A DNA stretch of 64,000 nt from Thermoplasmata archaeon. Its GTDB lineage: Archaea > Thermoplasmatota > DTKX01 > JAHFTX01. Below, one piece after another: positions 36,538 through 44,432 of the stretch. Position numbers and translations under genes: made by a program. Position 1 is the first letter of the stretch. Every line of letters begins with the position of its first letter. Location: NCBI GenBank assembly GCA_023265395.1, contig JAHFTX010000001.1:1-64000 (forward strand), read 5' to 3'. The notes beneath the pieces are model-generated. The model was not told the DNA's origin and did not search any database. It saw only the letters and a program-made list of their open reading frames with translations.

Positions 36538-36611
36538 GCCCCACCTGCTGCTCTGTTCCTCTCCCGCTTGCTGCCCGCGTGCTGGTGCGGGTGGCAGTCC
36601 CGCGGCCGGTC

Positions 36612-37007
36612 CTAGGGTTGGAGGTTCTCGTCCAGGGAGGATTGCGCTGTCCGTTGCAGTCCCAGTTGCTCGATCTTCTCGATCCGCCGGTTCTCGAAGA
36701 TCAGCTTCTCCATGCGACCGCTCAGGTGCGCTTCCAAGGCTTTCTCGATCTCATGCTCGACCGAGAGGGCCTCCCCAGCGAGGACGAGCCGCTCAGCCCG
36801 ACTGTACAGACCGGCGGGGAGGTGGACGACGACCGTTCGCACATGTGCGGGGGTCGCCTGAGTCTCGATGAACAGGTCCAGTGCCGTTCGCAAGACGTCC
36901 GAGACTGACTCAAGTCCCGCCCGCTCAGCGACGATCTGGATGCTATCGAGGTCCTCCTCCGAGAGCCGGACCGTCACTCGGTCCGTTCGGCCCTTCGACT
37001 CTGACAC
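36612..37007 (-). CDS. Tandem ribbon-helix-helix DNA-binding protein (CdrS-like)
   Basis: A 131-residue protein. Residues 10-48 form a ribbon-helix-helix: DRVTVRLSEEDLDSIQIVAE then LESVSDVLRTALDLFI. Residues about 56-95 read as a second copy: RTVVVHLPAGLYSRAERLV then ALSVEHEIEKALEAHL. In haloarchaea a short RHH regulator, CdrS, is encoded next to ftsZ2 and controls cell division; this gene occupies the same place relative to an FtsZ-family gene. It probably regulates its own operon from the AT-rich region upstream. Confidence 0.78.
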   Translation of the reverse strand: MSESKGRTDRVTVRLSEEDLDSIQIVAERAGLESVSDVLRTALDLFIETQATPAHVRTVVVHLPAGLYSRAERLVLAGEALSVEHEIEKALEAHLSGRMEKLIFENRRIEKIEQLGLQRTAQSSLDENLQP

Positions 37008-37087
37008 CTTCGTCCCTCAACCACAGCCACGTCAACAGAGGGGCCCTGAACCCATCTGTCAGACAACTGTATGACCACGATATCTTG

Positions 37088-37103
37088 TATTATATATAAA
37101 TAT
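37088..37103 (-). promoter_or_regulatory. TATA box for the RHH - FtsZ-like operon
   Basis: On the minus strand the sequence reads TTTATATATAATACAA-like across these bases, a very strong TATA element. A transcript start near 37070 would leave a leader of about 60 nt. Confidence 0.55.
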
Positions 37104-37462
37104 TTGCCAAACTAATCGCAATTTGTTTTTATACTTCAAATATCATTTATAAAGACAGACTACTTCAGTCGAAGCATCTATGTATCTTGATGGCAGATCA
37201 TGGTCCATAAAGTGTTGGAAAATGGCCAGTTTTGATGGGCTATGTTTATACATATTGTGGTTGATAATAAACATGGCTACTATATATTATGGTCAGACGA
37301 CTAACCATGTTCAACGTAGATAATCATCTACCCGTGGGTTGGATTGAGGTGGCTTATCGCAGTCCGCCAACGAGCAGGCCTTCTCGCCAGAGAATCCTGG
37401 AGCCTCCTAGGCCAGCTCTAAAGGTTGATGAGGCGCACCCTCGTTGCGACGAGACCGTCAGT
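37104..37462. other. AT-rich intergenic region between the RHH operon and tRNA-Glu
   Basis: About 200 bases (37080-37290) are far richer in A and T than the rest of the window. They hold TATA-like elements on both strands, including TATATATTAT at 37281-37290 on the plus strand. Immediately after it is an imperfect palindrome TGGTCAG-ACGA-CTAACCA (37290-37307), a possible operator. No convincing protein gene is seen. The last 100 bases before the tRNA are GC-rich, with only a weak TATA-like GCTCTAAAGG at 37415-37424. Confidence 0.5.
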
Positions 37463-37537
37463 GCTCCCGTAGTGTAGACCGGCCAATCATCTCGGCCTTT
37501 CAAGCCGAAGACTCGGGTTCGAATCCCGGCGGGAGCA
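37463..37537 (+). tRNA. tRNA-Glu (anticodon UUC)
   Basis: A complete cloverleaf: acceptor GCTCCCG pairs with CGGGAGC, the anticodon stem TCGGC/GCCGA encloses the loop CTTTCAA with anticodon TTC, and the T arm has GGTTCGAATCC. No intron and no encoded CCA (TCA follows the discriminator A). The sequence agrees closely with archaeal tRNA-Glu genes. Confidence 0.95.
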
Positions 37538-37565
37538 TCAACTCCAATGATCAATGATACCTCAT

Positions 37566-38192
37566 TCAAGCCAGAATGGTGCCCAACGGCGAGCGGCACG
37601 TACGAAGCCCGGCCTCCTTGAGCGGGGTTACCTGGTAGATCCCAGCGAAGAGAAAGGCGGCCCCTAGGACCCGGACCACATCCTCCTTGGCGTCGATCCC
37701 CCCGCGAGACGCTGCAGTTGCAACCCCGATGTCGAGGACCAGTGCCCCCAGGCCGACCACCGTCCAGACCATGATGTAGGAGCGGAGGAAAGCTGCCAGG
37801 CTGGCGAAGCGGCGGATGCGGGTCTCCTGGTCGAATGCGAGGGTGCGGCAGGCCTGGACCATCGGGGCGGAGGCCGGGAACATCACGTCGACCATGATGG
37901 CCCAGACGAGAAGTAAGAACCCCACCCCGGGGATGCCGTCACTACGGACCATCTCACTGATCGGTCCCATGCCCATGCTTGGCGAGAGGACCAGGGTCGC
38001 CATCCACGCCACCAAGGCAATCGTCACCGATCCGAACAGCAGCACGGTCGGCGTCCGACCCGATGGTCCGTTGAAGACTGCCAGCGGATCTCGCTCAGGA
38101 TCGACGACCGGTGGCACCGTTTCGCCCACGGCGTCCACGACCGATGGCAGGAATAGCAGTCTCCCTCGATGAATCGAGGGGCGCATCCTCAC
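37566..38192 (-). CDS. DUF2182-type membrane protein, C-terminally short
   Basis: A 208-residue membrane protein with four hydrophobic helices (for example LLFGSVTIALVAWMATLV and YIMVWTVVGLGALVLDIG) and the DUF2182 hallmark YQVTPLKEAGLRTCRSPLG. In the family as I know it, about 50-60 further residues with two more helices follow that motif; here the frame stops seven codons later, 29 bp from the tRNA-Glu 3' end, and no continuation is found in other frames. It may be a truncated gene or a natural short form. Start is GTG 38192 or ATG 38186. It lies 21 nt after the ThiS-like gene on the same strand. Confidence 0.7.
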   Translation of the reverse strand: MRMRPSIHRGRLLFLPSVVDAVGETVPPVVDPERDPLAVFNGPSGRTPTVLLFGSVTIALVAWMATLVLSPSMGMGPISEMVRSDGIPGVGFLLLVWAIMVDVMFPASAPMVQACRTLAFDQETRIRRFASLAAFLRSYIMVWTVVGLGALVLDIGVATAASRGGIDAKEDVVRVLGAAFLFAGIYQVTPLKEAGLRTCRSPLGTILA

Positions 38193-38213
38193 ACGCAGAC
38201 GGCTCTACCCCGA

Positions 38214-38471
38214 TCAAATGTCAAGCCCCTTCCCATTGGTCAGTCGACCACCCCCGGAGACGACAGGGACCAGTAGGATCCGATCGCCATCCCACAGCGG
38301 AGAGTCGACCGGTAGCGGGACTTCCTGCCGAAACGGCAGCACCGAGTCGGGGTGGACACCTAAGTCCCGGAGAAGCTCCAGCACCGTCCGCCCCTGGGGA
38401 ACCTCGATCGCCCCGCTCGGCAGATTGAGGATCGGACTCCCCTCCACATGCACGCGGATCATCGCCGTCAT
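38214..38471 (-). CDS. ThiS/MoaD-like beta-grasp protein with a tail beyond the Gly-Gly
   Basis: An 85-residue beta-grasp protein: IRVHVEGSPILNLP, GRTVLELLRDLGVHPDSVL, DGDRILLVPVVSGG. The VSGG position is where ThiS, MoaD and SAMP proteins normally end, but here 11 further residues (GRLTNGKGLDI) follow. The C-terminal carboxylate needed for adenylation would therefore be exposed only after processing, or the protein is not a sulfur carrier. Its ATG overlaps the priL stop (ATGA). Confidence 0.75.
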   Translation of the reverse strand: MTAMIRVHVEGSPILNLPSGAIEVPQGRTVLELLRDLGVHPDSVLPFRQEVPLPVDSPLWDGDRILLVPVVSGGGRLTNGKGLDI

Positions 38472-39595
38472 CCCTCGTTCTCCTGTCCCTTCGTAGGGGG
38501 ATGACCCGACGGCGAATCCGAGGCGGTCGGTGTGGCTGTCTCAGCAGCCCCATCCGCCGCAGGTCCGCCCTTGGCCTGTTGTCGGAGCTTGGCGCGATAG
38601 TACTTCAGCGGGTGGGTCATCCAGGGGCGCCCGCACAATTCGTCGGGATTGATGCAGATCCCGTGAGTCTTCATCGTCGAGCATTCCGGCGCGGTGTAGG
38701 CCGTCCCGCTGATATCCCCGATGATGTGCTCGATCTGGTAGCGAGACTTCTCGACATTGAAGTCGGGCACCATCCGGAAGAACTCGAAGATCTGGTCCTT
38801 GTCCATCCCGACGTTGTTGAGGAAGGAGACTAGGGCGAAGCGGCCCATGTGTGAGACGTTCTCATGGGCCTGCATCATGCCGAAGATCCCCTTGATGCAG
38901 GGGGGAAAGGAGGCGCTGTCCACCTCTCCCATCTCCAGGGGCTGGAAATGGGCTCGCGCGGCAGCCAAGTGTATACGGACTTGGACGAGGGCCTCCGAGA
39001 GCGCTTCTTCGACCCAGTCTGGTGGCCGGGACGGGAGATGATCCTGGTAGCGCTCCTGGACCACTGCCTCGAGTAAGCGGATCGCCTTCATCCGGTCGAG
39101 GCCGACCTCCCCATCGGCCAGGGGCATGTTCACCAGTTTCCAATTGCGATCCCGCATGTTTCGGGTCCCATGCAGGAACTGAGCGACCGGTACACCCAAC
39201 CTTCCGCCGTTGAGCGTGAGGCCCAGTCCCTGAGTGTGTGCCAGCGTCACGAGGAGGCGGGGCTCTTCACCTTCAAGGAGTTCAGAGGTCCGCTTGCTCT
39301 CGGCGATCGCCATCCGATTGGTGAGGTAACGATCGCCGATGGTGGCGACGATCATCCGCGATATGACGTAACCGAGCAGCTCGAGCTGACATTCGACCGG
39401 CGAGCCGGTGTTTGGGGCATCAACGACACCCTCGGCTAGTCCCTTGAGGACCCGTTGCTGGCCCAAGGTACGAGCGCGCTGGAACGCGCGATCCTTGAGG
39501 AGTTCCTCCGCCGAGAGCCCCTGTTCCTTCAGATAGGTGGCAGCATCGGGATGGAAGGGGTAGCGTGTCAGGTGGGCGAGGTCCACGGGCCCCAT
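38468..39595 (-). CDS. priL: DNA primase large subunit
   Basis: A 375-residue archaeal PriL. The four cluster cysteines are visible: FPPCIKGIF, then APECSTMKTHGICINPDELC, followed by the conserved HPLKYYR. The 4Fe-4S domain supports primer initiation together with PriS, which is not in this window. The C-terminal 35 residues are a low-complexity tail. A TATA-like AATTTATC is found roughly 20 nt upstream of the ATG. First gene of the priL - ThiS-like - DUF2182 series. Confidence 0.93.
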   Translation of the reverse strand: MGPVDLAHLTRYPFHPDAATYLKEQGLSAEELLKDRAFQRARTLGQQRVLKGLAEGVVDAPNTGSPVECQLELLGYVISRMIVATIGDRYLTNRMAIAESKRTSELLEGEEPRLLVTLAHTQGLGLTLNGGRLGVPVAQFLHGTRNMRDRNWKLVNMPLADGEVGLDRMKAIRLLEAVVQERYQDHLPSRPPDWVEEALSEALVQVRIHLAAARAHFQPLEMGEVDSASFPPCIKGIFGMMQAHENVSHMGRFALVSFLNNVGMDKDQIFEFFRMVPDFNVEKSRYQIEHIIGDISGTAYTAPECSTMKTHGICINPDELCGRPWMTHPLKYYRAKLRQQAKGGPAADGAAETATPTASDSPSGHPPTKGQENEG

Positions 39596-39644
39596 TGGCT
39601 ATGCCTGGAGGATAAATTGGGAGGGTGTCCCATCGGAGGGCGTC

Positions 39645-40880
39645 TTAGGTCTTCTTCGTTCGCGCCACCGTGGGTGTGACGAGTGGGGGATGGGCCGCAC
39701 TCTCCGTTATTCTCCACGGCGTGCCTCGCCGACGCTGATGCAGCCAAAGGCCCACAGCCAGGGCACATATCCCCCCAACACTCACCCACGCGATGGCCTT
39801 GAGGGCTTCCAGCCGTTGGAGGTCCCCGACGGTATCGTCCCCATACGGGCCGGGCGATGGTCGTGGCACCTCATCGGTCGGCTCGACGAGGGTCGCCGTC
39901 AGCAGGTAGGATTCCACGACGCGACCGACATCACCCAAGCTCGCCGCGGCGACATGGTCGAGGTCGTCTTCGAGGGTGTGCCAGTAATTGGTCGAAGGAT
40001 CCGGGTAGTCAAAGTCGATGAGGTCGATCGCCGGGATTCCTACACGGGAGAAATAGACATGATCGTCGAGGATTCCCTGCCCGACGTCGTCGATGAACGT
40101 TTCGACCCCGATCGCTCTGGCTTCTGCGAATACCTCGTCCGTCAACTGGGCATTGGAACCAGGCTCGCGGTGGATCTGGAGGGAGGAGTCCCCGACCATG
40201 TCCAACAGGATCATCGCGGAGGTGCGCCGGATTTCGTCCTTGGTCATGTGGTCGACGTAGTACCGGCTTCCGTAGAACATCGACCGGATATCGGGTCCAT
40301 AATCCTCCCCGTCGATGAACAGGAAAGTGAGATTGGTCGTGAGATTCCTGCCTTCGAGCGCCTGCGCCAGAGCCAGGAGCACCGCCACGCCCGAAGCACC
40401 GTCGTTGGCCCCGGGGATAGGCGTCGCTGGGGGAGGATGGATACTCCCGCCTTGTGAATCGCGGTCTGCCCAGGGTCGGGTGTCGTAATGAGCAGCGAGG
40501 ATGATCTCGCTGCTGCCCGTTGGGGATTGGGAGATCCTCTTGCCGATGATATTGGCCAGTGGGATATCCGCGGCCTCACCCGAGGTGGGGGTGAAGTTCT
40601 GTGAGTAGGTCTCCCAACCAGCCTGCTGGAGGACTTCCTGGATGAGCTCCTCGGTGAGCGCGTGACCGAGGGTGCCAGGCACCCGTGGCCCCCCCTCGAC
40701 TTGGCTCACCAAGTACGTCCACGCCGCTTCCTGATCGAACTGCAACTGGGTGGAGAACGCCCCAGCTGGACGTTCATCGGCTTGAGCAATTGCAACAGGC
40801 GCCAGGGGGTTGAACAAGCTCACGAGGAGGAAGGCGGCGGCCGCGACGAGGACTCTTTCTCCCGTGGGATCACGCTTCAC
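39645..40880 (-). CDS. Membrane-anchored M28-family peptidase or glutaminyl-cyclase-like enzyme
   Basis: A 411-residue exported metallopeptidase-fold protein. A signal peptide (VLVAAAAFLLVSLFNPLAPV) is followed by the M28 metal sites: AAHYDTRPWAD, GANDGASGVAVLL, FIDGEDYG, LDMVGD, and the final His in NYWHTLEDDLDH. The combination DTRPWAD, DLIDFDYP and YWHTLED resembles glutaminyl-peptide cyclotransferases as much as aminopeptidases. A C-terminal helix (IAWVSVGGICALAVGLWL) followed by HQRRRG anchors it outside the cell. The frame is open to 40991, but GTG 40880 gives a normal signal peptide after the TATA-like element. Confidence 0.87.
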   Translation of the reverse strand: MKRDPTGERVLVAAAAFLLVSLFNPLAPVAIAQADERPAGAFSTQLQFDQEAAWTYLVSQVEGGPRVPGTLGHALTEELIQEVLQQAGWETYSQNFTPTSGEAADIPLANIIGKRISQSPTGSSEIILAAHYDTRPWADRDSQGGSIHPPPATPIPGANDGASGVAVLLALAQALEGRNLTTNLTFLFIDGEDYGPDIRSMFYGSRYYVDHMTKDEIRRTSAMILLDMVGDSSLQIHREPGSNAQLTDEVFAEARAIGVETFIDDVGQGILDDHVYFSRVGIPAIDLIDFDYPDPSTNYWHTLEDDLDHVAAASLGDVGRVVESYLLTATLVEPTDEVPRPSPGPYGDDTVGDLQRLEALKAIAWVSVGGICALAVGLWLHQRRRGTPWRITESAAHPPLVTPTVARTKKT

Positions 40881-40926
40881 ACTACCGCACCACTCCACCG
40901 TTGTTTGGGTTTTCTCTCTCCCGGTT

Positions 40927-40936
40927 CTATTTTTTC
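40927..40936 (-). promoter_or_regulatory. TATA-like element for the M28 peptidase gene
   Basis: On the minus strand GAAAAAATAG lies about 50 nt before GTG 40880, leaving a leader of about 25 nt. A second AT-rich element (ATTAAATAAA on the minus strand) lies some 35 nt further upstream. Confidence 0.4.
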
Positions 40937-41590
40937 TACCGGAGCCGGGGCAGATTTTATTTAATAGTTTATTAGTAAAACCTAAATGCAATTCAACTAT
41001 GGAATATCCGTCTTTCTATGGATGACTCGATCCGTCCTCATCGTCCAGCCAGCTGCTCCTCGAGGGAGTACGTGGCCCAAGGTGGTGCTTCGTCGACAAG
41101 AGGGGGTGGGACCCACAAGTGGGCTTCCAGGGGGGTGGTGTGACTAAGGTTGGGCCCCAGGCGCCATGAAGAGAATATTGTCGATCACGTCGCCGCGGCC
41201 CGACTGTTTCTCACCAACTTCCTGCTCTTTCTCGCCCCAGTCGAATCCTCGGAGATCGGATTCTTGCTGTGGGATCGAGGCCAAACATCACGCTGTGTCA
41301 TGGTCGATGAGGCTCAACTCCGCCAATGAGCTCCTCATCGGGAGGAAGGTTGTGAGCTTTCGATTCCCACTTCGTGGCATCGAATGTCGCGCAGCCTTGA
41401 GGAGGGGAGCCTGGGGAAGGGCCCAGAGCTGAGGGCAAATCCAGTTCAGACCAGTTTGTACAAGTGATTCAACCCGCGGGCAATCGGATGTACAGATTTA
41501 TACTATAGCACTAGTTTATTTATATAGCATCTGGTCGAAATCGGGATAAAATGACGTAAAACGTGTGTTTCCCTACATTTTTAGAAAGCC

Positions 41591-41598
41591 TTATCTAC
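41591..41598 (+). promoter_or_regulatory. TATA-like element of xerA
   Basis: TTATCTAC is centred near 41594, about 22 nt before the ATG at 41616, compatible with a leaderless transcript. A stronger element, ATTTATACTA at 41496-41505, could give a longer leader. Confidence 0.4.
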
Positions 41599-41615
41599 TA
41601 TAACTCACAATCGAA

Positions 41616-42602
41616 ATGTTTGTAAAGGTGGAAAAGACGACTGTCAAAGCCCCTTCTTCCAGCCCGGGTGCACTTCGGAGCCAGGATGGCCGAGGCCGTC
41701 GGCATCGCCAATCCTTCGTCGAGCCGCCTGAACTGATTGCTTTCATCAGCCACCTGTTGAGTGATCGGCGATCTCGGCAGACCGCTCGTCAGTATCGTGC
41801 CGTCGTCCGTCGCTTCCTGCTCTGGGTGAGGAAAGCCCCGCGCGCCGTCACGGTTGAAGACCTCGAGGGCTACAAGACCTACCTCTCCCTTGAGCGGCAA
41901 CTGGCGGTCAACACCCTCTACAACAGTGTCAAGGGAATCCAGGCGTTCTACCGTTTCTTGGAGATGGATGTCGCCAAGGAGCTACGCCCACCTCGTCGCC
42001 GGCAGACCCTCCCCAAGTATCTCTCTGAGCACCAGGTCCGGGAGATCTTCGAAACTTCAGCGCGACTCAGTCTGGAATCCATCACGGAAGCCAAGCGTGT
42101 GCAGTGGCTGCGCAATCACACGATCCTAGTCGTTCTCGCCTATACAGGGCTGCGCGTCTCAGAGTTGTGTGCGATGAACGTCGAGGACGTCGACTTCAGG
42201 GAGGGGACCATCCGCGTCCAGGGCAAGGGAGACAAGCAGCGGTTGGTGGTCTTCGAATCGCAGACCCGCCAAGCCCTCCAAGCCTACCTCCCAGTGCGAA
42301 TCCTCCCCGACGCTGCCCCCAATGCCATCTTCGCCTCCCAGAAGCGTATCCGACTCAGCCCGCTTACGGTCGAGCGAATCGTCGCCGCTTGCGGCCGAAA
42401 AGCAGGGTTGCTCGTGCAGATCACCCCCCACACATTGCGTCACACCATGGCCACCACATTGCTCAAGAACGGTGCGGACATCCGCATCATCCAACAGTTG
42501 CTCGGTCACAGCAGCATCGCGACGACCCAGATCTACACTCACGTGGATCGGGGCCACCTGAAGGGGGCGTACGATGATGCAAGACCACGATACGGAAGAT
42601 AG
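41616..42602 (+). CDS. xerA: XerA-type tyrosine recombinase
   Basis: A 328-residue tyrosine recombinase. A SAM-like DNA-binding domain (about residues 38-120) precedes the catalytic domain, where all the active residues are visible: Arg in YTGLRVSEL, Lys in GKGDKQR, HTLRH, LGHSSIATTQ and the Tyr in IYTHVD. Size and motifs fit the chromosomal archaeal XerA that resolves dimers at dif. An integrase of a mobile element cannot be excluded, as tRNA-Glu and a shortened gene lie 4 kb away, but no element genes are seen. Confidence 0.87.
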   Translation: MFVKVEKTTVKAPSSSPGALRSQDGRGRRHRQSFVEPPELIAFISHLLSDRRSRQTARQYRAVVRRFLLWVRKAPRAVTVEDLEGYKTYLSLERQLAVNTLYNSVKGIQAFYRFLEMDVAKELRPPRRRQTLPKYLSEHQVREIFETSARLSLESITEAKRVQWLRNHTILVVLAYTGLRVSELCAMNVEDVDFREGTIRVQGKGDKQRLVVFESQTRQALQAYLPVRILPDAAPNAIFASQKRIRLSPLTVERIVAACGRKAGLLVQITPHTLRHTMATTLLKNGADIRIIQQLLGHSSIATTQIYTHVDRGHLKGAYDDARPRYGR

Positions 42603-42719
42603 TAGAAACGGAATGAACATTATTGTTTACTTGTTTTACGCATCCCCCCAAAGAGAGACGCTCCTCGGGATCGTTGCCTGGTCCGAACCCTTTTCCCCCC
42701 GCTCTCGCCATGCGGCGAT

Positions 42720-44267
42720 GTGGCCAAACCACGCGGGGTGGCTAGCCTAGTCGAGCCCAGTGCTTCTGCAACACACGGCGACTGGGCAGAGCGGTACCGT
42801 CCCCGCAACCTTGACCACGTGATTGGTCATCCTTCTGCAGTCAAGTCCTTGCGCTCGTGGGGCCGGCAATGGCTCGGGGAGGACCCTCCAAGGCGGGCCC
42901 TGGTCCTGGCCGGGCCTGCAGGCGTGGGCAAGACCAGCTGCGCCCTGGCCCTAGCCGAGGAGATGGGCTGGATCGTCGTCGAGCTCAACGCCAGTGATGC
43001 GCGCAACTACTCTGCCATCAAGAGCATCGCCGAGCGAGGCGCAGTCTTCCACGGCTTCTCCTCCGACGGTTCGTTCGATCCTGCACGAAAGAAGCTAATC
43101 ATCCTCGATGAAGCCGACAGCCTCTACGAACGCGCCATCAGCGATGGGGGCCAAGAGGATTTTGGGGATTCTGGGGGAAAGCGGGCGATCGTCGAACTCC
43201 TGCAGCGGACACGGCAACCGGTCGTGCTCATCGTCAACGACCTTTATGAACTCACCAAGGGACGAGGCGGGGCCATCCGGAACTTGACCGAGACCATCCG
43301 CTTCCGGGCCGTCCATGCCAAGACCATCCACACCAGGCTGCGGGAGATCGCCCGGGCAGAAGGTGTCGACATCGATGACCAGACCCTCGATACCCTCGCC
43401 ACCCGCTGTCGTGGCGACGTCCGCGCGGCGATCAACGACTTGCAGAGTCTTTCTTTGGGAGCTGTGCGCGTAGGGGCGACCGATGTCGAGAGTGTCGGTG
43501 CGCGAGACCAGACCGTGGAGATGCGACAAGCCATCAAGGAGATCTTCCGCGGTTCATCGGCCTGGAAAGTCCGGCAGACCCTCTCGAGCCTGCAGGAGAC
43601 CCCCGACAACACCATCCTGTGGGTGGACGAGAACCTTCCCCTGTTCTACAGATCCCCAGAGGAGCTGGTCGCCGCCCTGCGATTCCTCACACGCGCCGAT
43701 GTCTTCCTTGGCCGGGTCCGTCGACGCCAATACTACGGGTTGTGGTCCTACGCGACGGACCTGATGGGCGTGGGGGTGTTCAGCGCCCACACGCGTAACT
43801 ACCGGGACAACGTATCCCCAGCTTTCCCCCAGTATCTCCTGCGCATGGGCCAGTCCCGGGAGCAACGGCGCGTCCGTGATTCGTTGCGTGGCAAGGTCCG
43901 CAGCTACTCCCATTGTTCTGACCCACAAGCCCAGGAACTCGTGCGAGACCTCACCCAACTCCTCCAGGCGGATCGCCAGCTGGCGGTCGCGCTCACCGAG
44001 CGGATGGCACTGGAAGAATCCGAACTGATCTACCTCGTCGGCGATGAGATCACCGGGCGCATCCTGCGCGACTCCGAACAAGATGAGGTCGAGGATTCGC
44101 TCGTCTCCCCCAGTGCCTCGGACGAGGAGTCGGAGGACACCCACGCGAAGGGCACGTCGGCTGCCCCCGACGAGCCGGAGAACCCTACGGACGATTCGGC
44201 TAGGCCGGCGCCCCCGGGCAAGCCCGATGACTGCTCCCAGGCCAGCTTGTTCGATTTTGGTGGATGA
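42720..44267 (+). CDS. rfcL: Replication factor C large subunit
   Basis: A 515-residue clamp loader subunit. ERYRPRNLDHVIGHP opens the AAA+ domain; the Walker A motif is AGPAGVGKTS, Walker B is LIILDEAD, followed by sensor 1 (VLIVNDLYEL). The C-terminal 60 residues are acidic and disordered and end with the PCNA-interacting motif QASLFDFGG. With RfcS it loads PCNA onto primed DNA. The start is a GTG at 42720. The best TATA-like element is ATTGTTTACT near 42620, which would leave a leader of about 70 nt. Confidence 0.94.
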   Translation: MAKPRGVASLVEPSASATHGDWAERYRPRNLDHVIGHPSAVKSLRSWGRQWLGEDPPRRALVLAGPAGVGKTSCALALAEEMGWIVVELNASDARNYSAIKSIAERGAVFHGFSSDGSFDPARKKLIILDEADSLYERAISDGGQEDFGDSGGKRAIVELLQRTRQPVVLIVNDLYELTKGRGGAIRNLTETIRFRAVHAKTIHTRLREIARAEGVDIDDQTLDTLATRCRGDVRAAINDLQSLSLGAVRVGATDVESVGARDQTVEMRQAIKEIFRGSSAWKVRQTLSSLQETPDNTILWVDENLPLFYRSPEELVAALRFLTRADVFLGRVRRRQYYGLWSYATDLMGVGVFSAHTRNYRDNVSPAFPQYLLRMGQSREQRRVRDSLRGKVRSYSHCSDPQAQELVRDLTQLLQADRQLAVALTERMALEESELIYLVGDEITGRILRDSEQDEVEDSLVSPSASDEESEDTHAKGTSAAPDEPENPTDDSARPAPPGKPDDCSQASLFDFGG

Positions 44268-44392
44268 GGCGCGTCAACGCACCCTGCGAAGGTCGGTCCC
44301 TGATCACGGCTTCGTCCGTCTCACCTCGCTGAGGGGGATGTGCGACGACCGCCGGGACTCCCATAGCCAGCTCCACCTCCCTCCCCCCAAGG

Positions 44393-44400
44393 TGTATATC
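44393..44400 (+). promoter_or_regulatory. TATA box of the DUF72 gene
   Basis: TGTATATC would place the transcript start near 44421, about 11 nt before the TTG start at 44433. The remaining intergenic sequence after rfcL is GC-rich and shows nothing else. Confidence 0.5.
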
Positions 44401-44432
44401 TGCACACCAGCAGGAAGCATCGGAGTGTCCCG

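Larger units (their letters stand above)
40881..41615. other. Long intergenic region between the M28 peptidase and xerA
   Basis: About 735 bases. The ends are AT-rich promoter regions. In the middle, a 59-codon plus-strand frame from TTG 41150 to the TGA at 41329 gives a protein-like translation (HVAAARLFLTNFLLFLAPVE, then GFLLWDRGQTS), but it lacks a good start and family. A second frame continues at about 41330-41432. A decayed gene is possible. No tRNA-like or other RNA fold was recognised. Confidence 0.4.

Noticed and set aside
37289-37477. A 62-codon plus-strand frame before tRNA-Glu
   Set aside because: No family, runs into the tRNA, composition unlike the real genes; a small-RNA or leader role seems as likely.
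37354-37599. An 81-codon minus-strand frame containing PAGIRTRVFGLKGRDD
   Set aside because: This is the usual artefact of translating the complement of a tRNA gene (tRNA-Glu at 37463-37537).
41616-42602. xerA as the integrase of a mobile element inserted at tRNA-Glu
   Set aside because: No flanking repeats, other element genes or composition shift around it; size and motifs fit the housekeeping recombinase.
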